NCBI RefSeq assembly: GCF_004402405.1
Contig: NZ_SOFE01000007.1
Location: 17,726 to 81,725, forward strand
Direction of reading: 5' to 3'
Length of the DNA: 64,000 nucleotides
DNA from: Cryobacterium levicorallinum
GTDB lineage: Bacteria > Actinomycetota > Actinomycetes > Actinomycetales > Microbacteriaceae
Of this stretch, positions 52,878 to 61,827 are shown in pieces. Numbering within the stretch: the stretch's first letter is position 1; each line of letters opens with the position of its first letter. The notes beneath the pieces are model-generated. The model did no database searches. It saw only the letters and a program-made list of their open reading frames with translations, and was not told the origin of the DNA. Position numbers and translations under genes: made by a program.

Positions 52878-55004
52878 TCAGGCGGAGGCGGCGACGACCT
52901 CGAGCAGGGCCTCGCCGTAGGCTTCGAGCTTCTTGGCACCGATGCCGGTGATGCCGTCGAGCCCGGCAAGGGTGGTGGGGCCGGCCGCGGCGACGGCGAT
53001 CAGGGTGGCGTCGCCGAACACGATGTAGGCGGGCACGCCCTGCTCCTTCGACTCCGCCGAGCGCCAAACCCGCAGCGCTTCGAACAGTGTCTCCTGCATG
53101 CGGCTGAGGTCGGCGGCAGCGACCTTGGCGGCGCTCGGGCGGCGGGCCGCGCTTGAGCGCGCGGGGCGGTCGGGTTCGCGCCGCAACTGCACGTCGCGAC
53201 GACCGCCGAGAACGTCGGCGGCCGCATCCGTCAGAATGAGGGTGCCGTACTCGCCGGACGTGGCGAGCAGACCCTGGGCGAGCATCTGGCGCACGACGCC
53301 GCGCCAGGCCTGGTCGCTGAGGTCGGCGCCCAGGCCCCAGGTACTCAGTTCGGTGTGCCGATACTGGGTCGCGCGAGGGGTTTCCTTGCCACGGAGGATG
53401 TCGATGAGGTGGCCGGCGCCGAACTTCTGGTTGCGTTCGCGGTGCAGGCGCACGATGGTGGAGAGCAGTTTCTGGGCGGGGATAGTGCCGTCCCAGGCCT
53501 CCGGTGGCTCGAGGCACGTGTCGCAGTTGCCACAGGGCTCACTGGTCTGGCCGAAGTAGCGCAGCAGATTGACCCTGCGGCAGTGCACGGTTTCGCACAG
53601 GGCAAGCATGGCGTCGAGATGGGCGGACAGTTTGCGCCGATGGCTGAGATCGCCGGGCGACTCGTCGATCATGCGGCGCTGCTGCACCACGTCTTGCAGG
53701 CCGTAGGCGAGCCAGGCCGTGGCCGGTGCGCCGTCGCGTCCGGCGCGACCGGTCTCCTGGTAGTAGCCCTCGACCGCTTTGGGCAGGTCTATATGGGCGA
53801 CGAAGCGCACGTCCGGCTTATCGATTCCCATGCCAAACGCGATCGTGGCGACGATGACGACGCCCTCCTCGCGGAGGAACCGGGACTGAGTGCGGGCGCG
53901 CAGGCCGGCATCGAGCCCGGCGTGATACGGCAGGGCGTTCACACCGTTCTGACGCAAAAACTCTGCCGTCTGGTCGACGGTTTTGCGGCTGAGCGCGTAG
54001 ACGATTCCGGCGTCACCGGGGTGCTCGGTCTTCAGGAAGGACAGCAGTTGCTTGCGCACCTCGGACTTGCCGACGATGCGGTACTGAATATTGGGCCGGT
54101 CGAAGCTTGCCACGAAGTGTTTCGCATCGCCCATCTGCAGGCGGGTGGTGATCTCCTGATGGGTGGCATCCGTCGCGGTGGCGGTGAGGGCGATGCGCGG
54201 AACGTCGGGCCAGCGGTCGGCGAGTTCGCTGAGCGCCAGGTAGTCCGGCCGAAAATCGTGGCCCCACTGCGACACACAGTGGGCTTCGTCGATGGCGAAC
54301 AGGGCGATGGTTCCGCGGTCGAGCAGACGCTTGGTGGCCTCGTTGGAGAGGCGCTCGGGGGCGACGTAGAGCAGGTCGAGGTCGCCGTTGAGGTAGTCGC
54401 GTTCGACCTGGCTGCGGGTGGCGGGATCCTGGCTGGAGTTGAGGAATTCGGCGCGCACACCGACAGCGGTGAGGGCATCGACCTGGTCCTGCATCAGGGC
54501 GATCAGCGGCGAGACGACGATGCCGGTGCCAGCCCGCACGAGCGCGGGAATTTGGTAGCACAGGCTCTTGCCGCCGCCGGTTGGCATGAGCACGACGGCG
54601 TCCTTGCCGTCGACGACCTGCGCGATAATTTCGGCCTGGTCGCCGCGGAACGTGTCGTAGCCAAACACGGTGTGCAGGGCTTCGGCTGCGGTCTTGAATT
54701 TGCGGGTCGCGGCGCGCACAGGTACAGCGGCGCGGGCTGCGGGGCCGTTGGCTTGATTCAACGCGGATGCTGCACCCGAGTAGGCCGGCTGCCGCTGGAA
54801 CTGCTGGTCGCCGAACTGCCGGTCGCCGAACTGCCGGTCCGCCTCGGGCGGCGGTGCGTCGTAGTCGTCGGGGGCGTCGAAATCACTCGGGCCGTCGAAT
54901 TCACTCGGTACAGCAACGTCGCGGGGTGCTTCGACGTCGTCGGGGTTCCCGGGCAGCTCAGCGTTCCAACTCACCTGCCTAACTGTACCCGGGGCCCCTG
55001 ACAC
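52878..55004 (-). CDS. recQ: ATP-dependent DNA helicase RecQ
   Basis: A protein of up to 708 aa (GTG start at 55004; a GTG at 54974 is an alternative). SF2 motifs: '[18 protein letters not shown]' before motif I '[13 protein letters not shown]', motif II '[20 protein letters not shown]', motif III 'ALTATA', motif VI '[10 protein letters not shown]'. The RecQ zinc site '[32 protein letters not shown]' (four Cys) and a C-terminal HRDC domain ('[23 protein letters not shown]') are present. It unwinds DNA in repair and fork restart. The first ~95 residues are an Asp/Gln-rich low-complexity extension with a repeated '[12 protein letters not shown]'. Confidence 0.95.
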   Translation of the reverse strand: MSGAPGTVRQVSWNAELPGNPDDVEAPRDVAVPSEFDGPSDFDAPDDYDAPPPEADRQFGDRQFGDQQFQRQPAYSGAASALNQANGPAARAAVPVRAATRKFKTAAEALHTVFGYDTFRGDQAEIIAQVVDGKDAVVLMPTGGGKSLCYQIPALVRAGTGIVVSPLIALMQDQVDALTAVGVRAEFLNSSQDPATRSQVERDYLNGDLDLLYVAPERLSNEATKRLLDRGTIALFAIDEAHCVSQWGHDFRPDYLALSELADRWPDVPRIALTATATDATHQEITTRLQMGDAKHFVASFDRPNIQYRIVGKSEVRKQLLSFLKTEHPGDAGIVYALSRKTVDQTAEFLRQNGVNALPYHAGLDAGLRARTQSRFLREEGVVIVATIAFGMGIDKPDVRFVAHIDLPKAVEGYYQETGRAGRDGAPATAWLAYGLQDVVQQRRMIDESPGDLSHRRKLSAHLDAMLALCETVHCRRVNLLRYFGQTSEPCGNCDTCLEPPEAWDGTIPAQKLLSTIVRLHRERNQKFGAGHLIDILRGKETPRATQYRHTELSTWGLGADLSDQAWRGVVRQMLAQGLLATSGEYGTLILTDAAADVLGGRRDVQLRREPDRPARSSAARRPSAAKVAAADLSRMQETLFEALRVWRSAESKEQGVPAYIVFGDATLIAVAAAGPTTLAGLDGITGIGAKKLEAYGEALLEVVAASA

Positions 55005-55064
55005 GTTGCCCCGCGCGCCAACACCCCCCGCGAGACGTTGAAGTGCGGGGAGGGCGGGCGAAAG

Positions 55065-55700
55065 CTAGCGGCTGCGCTTGCGGCGGCGGCGGAGAAGCAG
55101 GGCTGCTGCTCCGGCCAGGACCACAGCGCCGAGAATCCCCCCGATCCAGGCAGGGGTGCTGTCGCCAGCAGCATCAGTCGAGCCGAGGTCTGCGGGGGGC
55201 GAGGTCTCGGCATCCGTCGTGACGGCATCCGCTTTCGTGCCGCAGGTTGGAGCAGTGGCGGCCCCGTCGGCGAGCACCTGGTCGGCGGCCGGCTGCCAGT
55301 CGAAGGTGTACTCGTCGGAGATAGGGTGGCCGTCGATGGAAACCGTCTGCCAGATCACCGTGTACTGCCCGGCAGCGCCGAGCTGCGCTGTCGTTTCGAC
55401 TGTGGCACCGGAGACAGTGCCGCACCCGTCGCCATAGAAGAGCGGTGCGTCGGCCGGGCCGGTCACGACCATGGCGCTGCCCTCGCCGGTTCCGCCGAGA
55501 TCGAGGAGCCGATCGCTCGTGGTGACCGAGAATTCACCGGGCTGCTCGGTCACGACCGAGCCGCCCTCCGGTGAGGAACCAATCTCGTCGTTGTGGGCCG
55601 ACGCCGGGGCCGTGCCCCAGCCGAGAGCCAGGGCGATAATGGCGGCCGCGAACAGAGTGCGAGCGGTCGTGGCAGCAGATTTAGGGGTCGTGACCTTCAT
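55065..55700 (-). CDS. CopC-domain protein with C-terminal membrane anchor
   Basis: A protein of 211 aa. Signal peptide about 12-36 ending 'ASAHNDE' (the His right after cleavage is the typical CopC copper ligand), CopC-like beta sandwich with 'SSPEGGSVVTEQPGEFSVTTSDRLLD' (SSPEGGSVVTEQPGEFSV) and 'YTVIWQTVSIDGHPISDEYTFDW' (SIDGHPISDEYTF), then one membrane helix (about 185-205) and an Arg-rich end, i.e. YobA/CopC-type lipopolysaccharide-free anchor. It binds copper at the outside of the membrane. ATG at 55700 with AAGGA ten bases upstream. Confidence 0.88.
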   Translation of the reverse strand: MKVTTPKSAATTARTLFAAAIIALALGWGTAPASAHNDEIGSSPEGGSVVTEQPGEFSVTTSDRLLDLGGTGEGSAMVVTGPADAPLFYGDGCGTVSGATVETTAQLGAAGQYTVIWQTVSIDGHPISDEYTFDWQPAADQVLADGAATAPTCGTKADAVTTDAETSPPADLGSTDAAGDSTPAWIGGILGAVVLAGAAALLLRRRRKRSR

Positions 55701-55799
55701 GATTGTCCTTAAACGTGGGGTGCCCGCGCTACTCGAACAGTGCAGGGCAATGCCTCTGCTACTCATTCGGTGCGGTGGGCTAAATGGTCTGGTTGCGAT

Positions 55800-56426
55800 T
55801 TAAGCTGCGAGAGCGAAAACCGGCGGGCCACGATGGCGCATCGCCGACAGCACCAGAACCAGGTCGCGCGGGGTGAGCACCGGCGCGACGTTCCCAATGC
55901 GCTGCGGGGCCGCCATCGGCACGGCCAGTTGGGCGGGCACGAACAGCGTGCGGATGCCGAGGCGAACGTTTTCGACGAGACTCCAGAACGCGCGTTCGGC
56001 GAAACGCAGCGCCAGAATCGTGACGATCGCGGCCCCGCCATGGGCGAGCCACATGGCCGCACCATCGTGTGAGACGGGGGCGGTCGCGCCCAGGCCCATC
56101 GGGTCGATCAGACCGGGCAGGGCAGCGTGCTGGTGGATGGCCGACGCGGCGATGGCGTCAGCTCCGAGCATGCCTCCGGTTGCCCCAAGCGAAAACAGCC
56201 CGTGAAAGATAACCTGGCTGACCAACACCGACACGGCACCGCGCCAGAAGGACAGGGTACGGCCGGCGAGCGCGATGCAGACCATTCCGGCGAAGGCGAG
56301 CGACACGACGACGACCAGGAGGCTCGGCGCCGAGCCGCCACCCAGGGTGTGCGACAGGGCCGCGACAAAGGTCGAGAACGCTGCGACAATCCAGCCGCGC
56401 GCGAAGCGGGCCCAGCGTGTGTGCAT
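55800..56426 (-). CDS. Membrane protein of unknown function
   Basis: A protein of 208 aa with five helices (about 9-28, 33-53, 63-82, 86-105, 125-145). His residues cluster on the outside-facing loops ('HTLGGG', 'HGLFSLG', 'HQHAALP', 'SHDGAAMWLAHGGA'), which could bind metal. The gene lies 99 bp upstream of the CopC gene on the same strand, so the two may be co-transcribed for copper handling; this is inference. Confidence 0.7.
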   Translation of the reverse strand: MHTRWARFARGWIVAAFSTFVAALSHTLGGGSAPSLLVVVVSLAFAGMVCIALAGRTLSFWRGAVSVLVSQVIFHGLFSLGATGGMLGADAIAASAIHQHAALPGLIDPMGLGATAPVSHDGAAMWLAHGGAAIVTILALRFAERAFWSLVENVRLGIRTLFVPAQLAVPMAAPQRIGNVAPVLTPRDLVLVLSAMRHRGPPVFALAA

Positions 56427-56556
56427 TTGGTCCCTCTCCGGTCTCCTCCACAGTAGCCGACCGTCCTTGGAGAGAGGCGATGCACTCGAGTCCCTGGACC
56501 ACGATCAACGCGAAGAGATCCCGCCCGAATTGGCCGCAATCCCAGCTGGGGACGGG

Positions 56557-57330
56557 TCAGGCGCGGCCGGTGAATGCGGGCTTGCGCTTCTCCTGGAACG
56601 CGGCGAAGCCCTCGCGGTAGTCGCCGGTAGCGCACAGCGCGGCCTGGGCGGCGGTTTCGTCGCTCATGCTCTGCCAGAGTCCGAGGCGTTCGTCTCGCAG
56701 TGACTGCACGAGCGCTTTGCTCGCGAGAAAGGCCTGCGTTGCACCGGATGCCGCGCGAGCGGCCGCCTGCGTCGTCACCTCGGTCAGCTCCCCGGCCGGA
56801 AAGACCTGGCTGAACAGGCCGCCCGCGACGGCCTCCGCCCCCGACATCAGCCGGCCGCTGTAGATCAGGTCGAGGGTGCGGTGGGCGCCGAGCCGTTCCA
56901 TGAACAGGGCGTGTCCACCCGAGTCGAGCGTGGCGCCGAGGTTCGCAAACGGCGAGCCGATCTTGGCGGTGTCGGCGACGTAGACAACGTCGGTCGCGAT
57001 GAGCAAACCGAGTCCGACGCCAAGGCAGGCGCCGTGGGCGGCCGCGAAGGTCGGTGCCGGAAACCGGCTCATCCGCTGAAGCAGCGGCGTGACGAGGTCG
57101 CCGAGGTAGCCGAGCACATCGTCGGTGCGCGGATCGACCGCGGAAATATCCCGGCCGGCGCAGAAGGCCCGGCCCTCGCCGCGGAGTACCAGCGCGCGCA
57201 CCCCGCCTCGCTCAGCCTCCTGGTAGGCCGCGTCGAGTCCGACGATCGCTGCCTCATCGAGGGCGTTGAGCTTGTCGGGCGCGTTCAGCACCACGTGGGC
57301 GACGTCGTTGTCTATTGAGAGCTCGATCAC
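56557..57330 (-). CDS. Enoyl-CoA hydratase/isomerase (phenylacetate pathway)
   Basis: A protein of 257 aa with the crotonase fold. 'NAPDKLNALDEAAI' and 'FCAGRDISAVDPRTD' belong to the CoA-binding and oxyanion region; 'HGACLGVGLGLLIATDVVYVADTAKIG' (GACLGVGLGLLIATDVVY) is the second oxyanion loop. Asp in 'GSPFANLG' matches isomerase-type members, so it may act as PaaG (epoxyphenylacetyl-CoA isomerase) or PaaF. It lies at the end of the paa operon 23 bp downstream of paaE, which is why I assign it to this pathway. Confidence 0.85.
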   Translation of the reverse strand: MIELSIDNDVAHVVLNAPDKLNALDEAAIVGLDAAYQEAERGGVRALVLRGEGRAFCAGRDISAVDPRTDDVLGYLGDLVTPLLQRMSRFPAPTFAAAHGACLGVGLGLLIATDVVYVADTAKIGSPFANLGATLDSGGHALFMERLGAHRTLDLIYSGRLMSGAEAVAGGLFSQVFPAGELTEVTTQAAARAASGATQAFLASKALVQSLRDERLGLWQSMSDETAAQAALCATGDYREGFAAFQEKRKPAFTGRA

Positions 57331-57353
57331 GGCATCCGCTTTCTTGGTATCGC

Positions 57354-58499
57354 TTAGACGTCATAGTCGACGACGACGGTGTCGGTGGTCGGGTGCGACT
57401 GGCAAGTCAGGACATAGCCGCGGGCGAGTTCTTCGGGCTCGAGCGCGTAATTCTCGGTCATGGTGACGTCACCGCTGACCAGTTTGGCGCGGCAGGTGCC
57501 GCAGACTCCGCCAGCGCAGGCAAACGGCACGTCGGGCCGCACCCGCAGGGCGGCGTTCAGGATGCTCTCGTTCGCATTGACCGGCGTCGTGACCGTGTTG
57601 CTCTGGCCGTCGAGGGTGAACTCGATCTGGAACGTCCTGTCACCGGTGCCGATGATGACCGGCCGGCCGCGATCGCCGTTGGCCGCCGAGGGCTCCCCGG
57701 TGGTGAACAGTTCGAAACGTACGTGCGCGCGGTCGACGCCGGTGCTTTCGAGCGTGTCACGGCACAGCTGCACGAGTTCGAAGGGGCCGCACAGAAACCA
57801 CTCATCGACGGTGGCCGGGCGCAGAATGGTGTCGAGCATGCGCCGAAACTTCTCTTCGTCGATGCGGCCGGAGAGCAACGAGGATGAGCGCTGCTCGCGG
57901 GAGAGCACGTGGTAGAGCGCGAGGCGGGCCGGGTAGCGGTCCTTGAGCTCGGCCAGTTCGTCGAGGAACATCACGTCGAGCGCGGTGCGGTTGGTGTAGA
58001 CGAGGGTGAACATCGAGGTGTCAGAAGCGGCGAGAACGGTGTGCGCGAGGGCCATCAGCGGGGTGATTCCCGAACCGGCGGCCACGCCGACGACGTGTTT
58101 GTGATCGAGATTGCGCAGGTTTGAGGTAAAGCTGCCCTGCGGGCTCATCACGTCGAGTTCGTCGCCGGCGTGCAACTCGCTGTTGGCCCAGGTGGAGAAC
58201 GCACCGCCGAGGTCGCGCTTGATCGCAACACTGATTTGACCGAATGCCTCCGGCCGGCAGATCGAATAGCTGCGGCGCAGTTCCTGGCCGTCGATCGTGG
58301 CCCGTAGGGCGAGGTGCTGGCCGGGCAGGTAGTCGAACGCGCCCTGCAGTTTGGGCGGAACGGTGAAGGTGACCTCGACGCTGTCGGCGGTGAGTGGGCG
58401 CACTTCGGCTACGGTCAGGGTGTGGAAACGCGCGCGGTGCTTGACCGGCGCCAGGGTGGTGGCGCCCTCGTTCGTGGATTCGAGACGTGTTGCAGCCAT
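57354..58499 (-). CDS. paaE: Phenylacetyl-CoA epoxidase reductase subunit
   Basis: A protein of 381 aa. N-terminal FNR-like half binds FAD ('YLPGQHLALRATIDGQELRRSYSICRP', with 'RRSYSIC') and NADPH ('GVAAGSGITPLMALAHTVLA'); the C-terminal 2Fe-2S domain has 'CAGGVCGTCRAKLVSGDVTM' and 'CQSHP' with the four Cys. It passes electrons to PaaABC. The ATG at 58499 shares one base with the paaD stop (TAATG). A longer open frame to 58847 is antisense-like overlap with paaD. Confidence 0.93.
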   Translation of the reverse strand: MAATRLESTNEGATTLAPVKHRARFHTLTVAEVRPLTADSVEVTFTVPPKLQGAFDYLPGQHLALRATIDGQELRRSYSICRPEAFGQISVAIKRDLGGAFSTWANSELHAGDELDVMSPQGSFTSNLRNLDHKHVVGVAAGSGITPLMALAHTVLAASDTSMFTLVYTNRTALDVMFLDELAELKDRYPARLALYHVLSREQRSSSLLSGRIDEEKFRRMLDTILRPATVDEWFLCGPFELVQLCRDTLESTGVDRAHVRFELFTTGEPSAANGDRGRPVIIGTGDRTFQIEFTLDGQSNTVTTPVNANESILNAALRVRPDVPFACAGGVCGTCRAKLVSGDVTMTENYALEPEELARGYVLTCQSHPTTDTVVVDYDV

Positions 58500-59056
58500 T
58501 AGAGCACCTTGAAGTAGTCGAACGGCTCGAGGCAATCTCGGCATTCGTAGAGGGACTTGCAGGAGGTGGATCCGAAGTGTGCGAGCTCGCGGGTGTTCAG
58601 CGAGGAACAGCGCGGGCATTTCACGGCCATTTTCAGGCGGATTGGGCCGGCCGGACCGGAGCCGCGTACGGTCGCATGCCCGGTCGGAGCCGCGATGCCA
58701 TACTCGCGGAGCTTGTTCTGGCCGATCTCGCTCATCCAGTCGGTGGTCCACGCCGGGCTGAGCACCAGCCGAACCGAGACGTTCTCGTACCCGGCGCTCG
58801 TGAGCACCGCGAGAACGTCGTCGCGCATGGCGTCCATCGCGGGGCATCCGCTATAGGTCGGGGTCAGAGTGACCGCGACTGCCTCGGTACCGTCGGCGTC
58901 GCTGATGACGTTGACCCCGCGCAGCACGCCGAGGTCTTCGATGGTGAGCACCGGAATCTCGGGATCGACGACCTGGGCGGCGATGGTCCAGGCAGCCAGC
59001 GAGGCCGCGTCGGTGGGACGCGGGCGGGCGACAGCTTCGTGCATCTGGGTGGTCAC
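58499..59056 (-). CDS. paaD: Phenylacetyl-CoA epoxidase assembly protein
   Basis: A protein of 185 aa with the MIP18 (DUF59) domain: 'VVDPEIPVLTIEDLGVLRGV' (DPEIPVLTIEDLGVLR) and 'YSGCPAMDAMRDDV'. The C-terminal zinc ribbon has 'CPRCSSLNT' and 'YECRDCLEPFDYFK', four Cys. It is believed to help assemble the iron-sulfur cluster of PaaE or the diiron site. It overlaps paaC by four bases and paaE by one. Confidence 0.93.
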   Translation of the reverse strand: MTTQMHEAVARPRPTDAASLAAWTIAAQVVDPEIPVLTIEDLGVLRGVNVISDADGTEAVAVTLTPTYSGCPAMDAMRDDVLAVLTSAGYENVSVRLVLSPAWTTDWMSEIGQNKLREYGIAAPTGHATVRGSGPAGPIRLKMAVKCPRCSSLNTRELAHFGSTSCKSLYECRDCLEPFDYFKVL

Positions 59057-59901
59057 CAGGACGCTCCGGGGTGGGCGCGGGTGAGCACCTGCATTTCGGC
59101 GAGAAGAAAGGCGAGGTGTTCGGAGTGCTTGCCGGTGCGGCCACCGCCGGAGGCGACGAATCCCACCGGAATGTCGAGTTCGGCTTCGGCGAGCACCGGC
59201 GCGATGGCGGAGTCGAACGCGGGGCGCAGGCTCGACGGGCGAACCGCGATTCCCTCGAGGCGGTCGATGAGCGGGTCATCGCGAAAGATCTCTTCGACGT
59301 AGGGCCACAGGTCACTCATCGCGGTGATCATGCGGCGGCGCGATTCGTCGGTGCCCTCCGCGAGGCGCAGCACCCACTGGGTGGAGTGGTCGCGGTGGTA
59401 GTCAACCTCTTTCACCGCCTTGGCGGCGATCGCGGCGAGGGTTGGGTCAGCGGATGCCCGCAGCCGGCTGTACAGCTCGAACAGGTAGTGGGACACGACG
59501 AACTGGCGCGCGATCGTGTGTGCGAAGTCACCGTTGGGCTGCTCGACAATGTGCAGCGAACGAAAATCGGGCTCGGTGCGCCAGTAGGCGAGGTCGTCTT
59601 CGCTGCGGTCCGTTGCGGTGCCGGCGTAGTGCAGCAGGGACCGGGCGTGCCCGATCAGGTCGAGGGCGACGTTGCCGAGGGCAACATCTTCTTCGAGTTC
59701 GGGAGCGCGGGAGATCCAGGCGCCGAGTTGCTGGGCCAGGACGAGTGAGTCGTCACCGAGCCACACCGCGTATTCAGCGATGTCGGCTGTGGCGACGGAC
59801 GGGCCCTCGATCAGCTCGGCGTCGAGGGTGGTGACTTCGACGGCGACGTGGCCGTGAACATCCGCTTCAGCGCTGTCATTGTTCGCAGTGTCGTCATTCA
59901 C
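59053..59901 (-). CDS. paaC: Phenylacetyl-CoA epoxidase subunit C
   Basis: A protein of 282 aa, structural partner of PaaA. 'AEYAVWLGDDSLVLAQQLGAWIS' (YAVWLGDDSLVLAQQLG) and 'ALGNVALDLIGHARSLLHYAG' match the PaaC ferritin-like start; 'VKEVDYHRDHSTQWVLRLAEGT' is a family signature. It is pseudo-catalytic and needed for the PaaAC heterodimer. It carries an acidic N-terminal extension of about 30 residues. Overlaps with paaB and paaD by four bases each. Confidence 0.93.
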   Translation of the reverse strand: MNDDTANNDSAEADVHGHVAVEVTTLDAELIEGPSVATADIAEYAVWLGDDSLVLAQQLGAWISRAPELEEDVALGNVALDLIGHARSLLHYAGTATDRSEDDLAYWRTEPDFRSLHIVEQPNGDFAHTIARQFVVSHYLFELYSRLRASADPTLAAIAAKAVKEVDYHRDHSTQWVLRLAEGTDESRRRMITAMSDLWPYVEEIFRDDPLIDRLEGIAVRPSSLRPAFDSAIAPVLAEAELDIPVGFVASGGGRTGKHSEHLAFLLAEMQVLTRAHPGASW

Positions 59902-60203
59902 AGGTGTTTCACTCCCTCGCTCTTGGAGTAGTAGCTCGCGTGGCGGTAGTTCTTGCCGGCGGGCGATTCGAAGAAGGCGCCCTTGGCGTCAGGGTCACTC
60001 GTGGTAATGGCGGCCGCGGGTACGACCCAGACCGAGACGCCCTCACTACGCCGGGTGTACAGGTCTCTGGCGTTGCGCACGGCGAGGGTCTCGTCGGGGG
60101 CGTGCAGCGAGCCGACGTGCACATGGCTGAGGCCACGGTTGGAGCGCACGAAGACCTCCCAGAGGGGCCAGATTTCTGCGGCTGAGTCGCCGGGAGTGGT
60201 CAT
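59898..60203 (-). CDS. paaB: Phenylacetyl-CoA epoxidase subunit B
   Basis: A protein of 101 aa, normal length. '[41 protein letters not shown]' ([20 protein letters not shown]) is the family's hallmark. It links PaaAC units. Overlaps paaA and paaC by four bases. Confidence 0.95.
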   Translation of the reverse strand: MTTPGDSAAEIWPLWEVFVRSNRGLSHVHVGSLHAPDETLAVRNARDLYTRRSEGVSVWVVPAAAITTSDPDAKGAFFESPAGKNYRHASYYSKSEGVKHL

Positions 60204-61189
60204 GAGGCTGCCATTTCTTCAGTTCGTGCGGACTGTTTACGTGCATAAGCCGCGGCTGCTTCGCGCACCCATTGGCCCTCGTCGTGGGCGTCGCGGCGAC
60301 GCTGCAGACGCTGGGCGTTGTTCGGGCCGCGGCCGGCAAGCACCTCGTGGAACTCGGTCCAGTCGATCACGCCGAGATCCCACTGCTGGGTTTCCTCGTT
60401 GAAGTGCAGGTCGGGGTCCGGCAGGGTTACGCCGAGCACGGCGGCCTGCGGAACGAGCATATTCACGAAGCGCTGGCGCAGCTCGTCGTTGGAATGACGC
60501 TTGATCTTCCAGACCATCGACTGCGCTGAGTTGGGCGAGTCATCATCGGGCGGGCCGAACATCATCAGCGCAGGCCAGTACCAGCGATTGACCGAATCCT
60601 GGGCCATTTGGCGCTGCTCGTCGGTGCCCTGCATGAGCTCGAGCAGAATCTCGAAACCCTGGCGCTGATGAAAAGATTCTTCCTTACAAATGCGCACCAT
60701 CGCGCGGCCGTAAGGGCCGTAACTGGCCCGGCACAGCGGCACCTGATTGCAGATGGCAGCGCCATCGACGAGCCAGCCGATCGAACCCATGTCAGCCCAG
60801 CTCGGGGTCGGATAGTTGAAGATCGACGAGTAACGCGCCTTGCCGGCGATGAGGGCATCCGTCATGTCATCGCGGGTAGCGCCGAGGGTCTGCGCGGCGG
60901 AATAGAGGTAGAGACCGTGGCCGGCTTCGTCTTGCACCTTGGCCATCAGGATGGCCTTGCGCTTGAGGCTCGGGGCGCGGGTGATCCAGTTGGACTCGGG
61001 CTGCATGCCGATGATTTCGGAGTGCGCGTGCTGCGAGATCTGGCGCACGAGCGACTTGCGGTAGCCCTCGGGCATCCAATCGCGCGGCTCAATGCGCGAA
61101 TCGGCTTCAAGCAGATCGTTGAACTGCTGTTCCTCGACACTGATTGCGGCGGGGACGCTCATATCGGGCGTGATGGTGCTTGTCATCAT
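60200..61189 (-). CDS. paaA: Phenylacetyl-CoA epoxidase catalytic subunit A
   Basis: A protein of 329 aa with a ferritin-like diiron fold. Iron-ligand region: '[18 protein letters not shown]', '[21 protein letters not shown]' (E..H in KVQDEAGHG) and '[16 protein letters not shown]' (EESFHQRQG). It inserts one oxygen into phenylacetyl-CoA to give the 1,2-epoxide. First gene of the operon; start is an ATG ATG pair with AGGAG six bases upstream of the first. Confidence 0.96.
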   Translation of the reverse strand: MMTSTITPDMSVPAAISVEEQQFNDLLEADSRIEPRDWMPEGYRKSLVRQISQHAHSEIIGMQPESNWITRAPSLKRKAILMAKVQDEAGHGLYLYSAAQTLGATRDDMTDALIAGKARYSSIFNYPTPSWADMGSIGWLVDGAAICNQVPLCRASYGPYGRAMVRICKEESFHQRQGFEILLELMQGTDEQRQMAQDSVNRWYWPALMMFGPPDDDSPNSAQSMVWKIKRHSNDELRQRFVNMLVPQAAVLGVTLPDPDLHFNEETQQWDLGVIDWTEFHEVLAGRGPNNAQRLQRRRDAHDEGQWVREAAAAYARKQSARTEEMAAS

Positions 61190-61297
61190 CGGCTCCTGGT
61201 CTTCGTTGACTGCGGTGGTCGGATCTTTATCGTGTACAAGCTGGTGGCGCTAAGGTAATGCACGTCGAGAATTTTGCACACTGAACGGCATTCTATT

Positions 61298-61319
61298 ACC
61301 AACCGATCGTTCAGTTAGT
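61298..61319. promoter_or_regulatory. Candidate PaaR operator
   Basis: A 22-bp imperfect palindrome; core AACCGATCGTTCAGTT at 61301-61316 (12 of 16 positions symmetric). On the minus strand the block reads ACTAACTGAACGA then TCGGTTGGT. This agrees at 20 of 22 places with the PaaR motif I recall from Corynebacterium (ACTnACCGnnCGnnCGGTnAGT). It lies between divergent paaA and the PaaI/K genes, directly before a TATAGT box at 61321-61326. Confidence 0.65.
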
Positions 61320-61381
61320 ATATAGTCTCATTATTGGGCGGGCAACCCCCGCTTGAACGGCAACTCAACGAGGAGATCCGA

Positions 61382-61810
61382 ATGACCCAAGCCGCATCCG
61401 CCGGTAGCCAGGCCATGATGCAGCGCGACCGGGCATCCGCTTCTCTCGGAATGATCGTGCACCGTAACGAGCCGGGCCACTCGGTGGTCTCGATGGTGGT
61501 GCGCGACGACATGCTCAATGGTTTCGATGTCACCCACGGCGGTTTCATCTTTGCTCTCGCCGACACGGCCTTCGCCATCGCCTGCAACGACTCGCATCAC
61601 GTAACGCTCGCCGCCAGCGCCGACATCATTTTTCTGAAGCCGACCACGAGCGGCCAGAACCTAACCGCAACCGCGCTGTTGCGGGTCAAGAGCGGCCGAA
61701 GCGGCATCTACGACGTACGGGTGACCATCGACGACGACGTCACCGTCGCCGAATTTCGCGGCCGAAGCCGCACCACCAACTTGCCCGTTCCCGTTCGCAC
61801 CTACCTCTAA
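61382..61810 (+). CDS. paaI: PaaI-type hydroxyphenylacetyl-CoA thioesterase
   Basis: A protein of 142 aa with the hotdog fold. 'MLNGFDVTHGGFIFALADTAFAIACN' (NGFDVTHGGFIFALADTAF) has the catalytic acid (Asp in LADTAFA) and the H-G-G turn. It removes CoA from dead-end intermediates to free CoA. GAGGAG lies a few bases before the ATG at 61382. It is the first gene of the plus-strand run with paaK and the TetR gene. Confidence 0.93.
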   Translation: MTQAASAGSQAMMQRDRASASLGMIVHRNEPGHSVVSMVVRDDMLNGFDVTHGGFIFALADTAFAIACNDSHHVTLAASADIIFLKPTTSGQNLTATALLRVKSGRSGIYDVRVTIDDDVTVAEFRGRSRTTNLPVPVRTYL

Positions 61811-61827
61811 CCCTTCCGGAAGGCACC

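Noticed and set aside
53355..55001. 548-aa open frame opposite recQ
   Set aside because: Antisense shadow; composition (His/Gly/Val-rich, repeated AELPV) mirrors the recQ codons.
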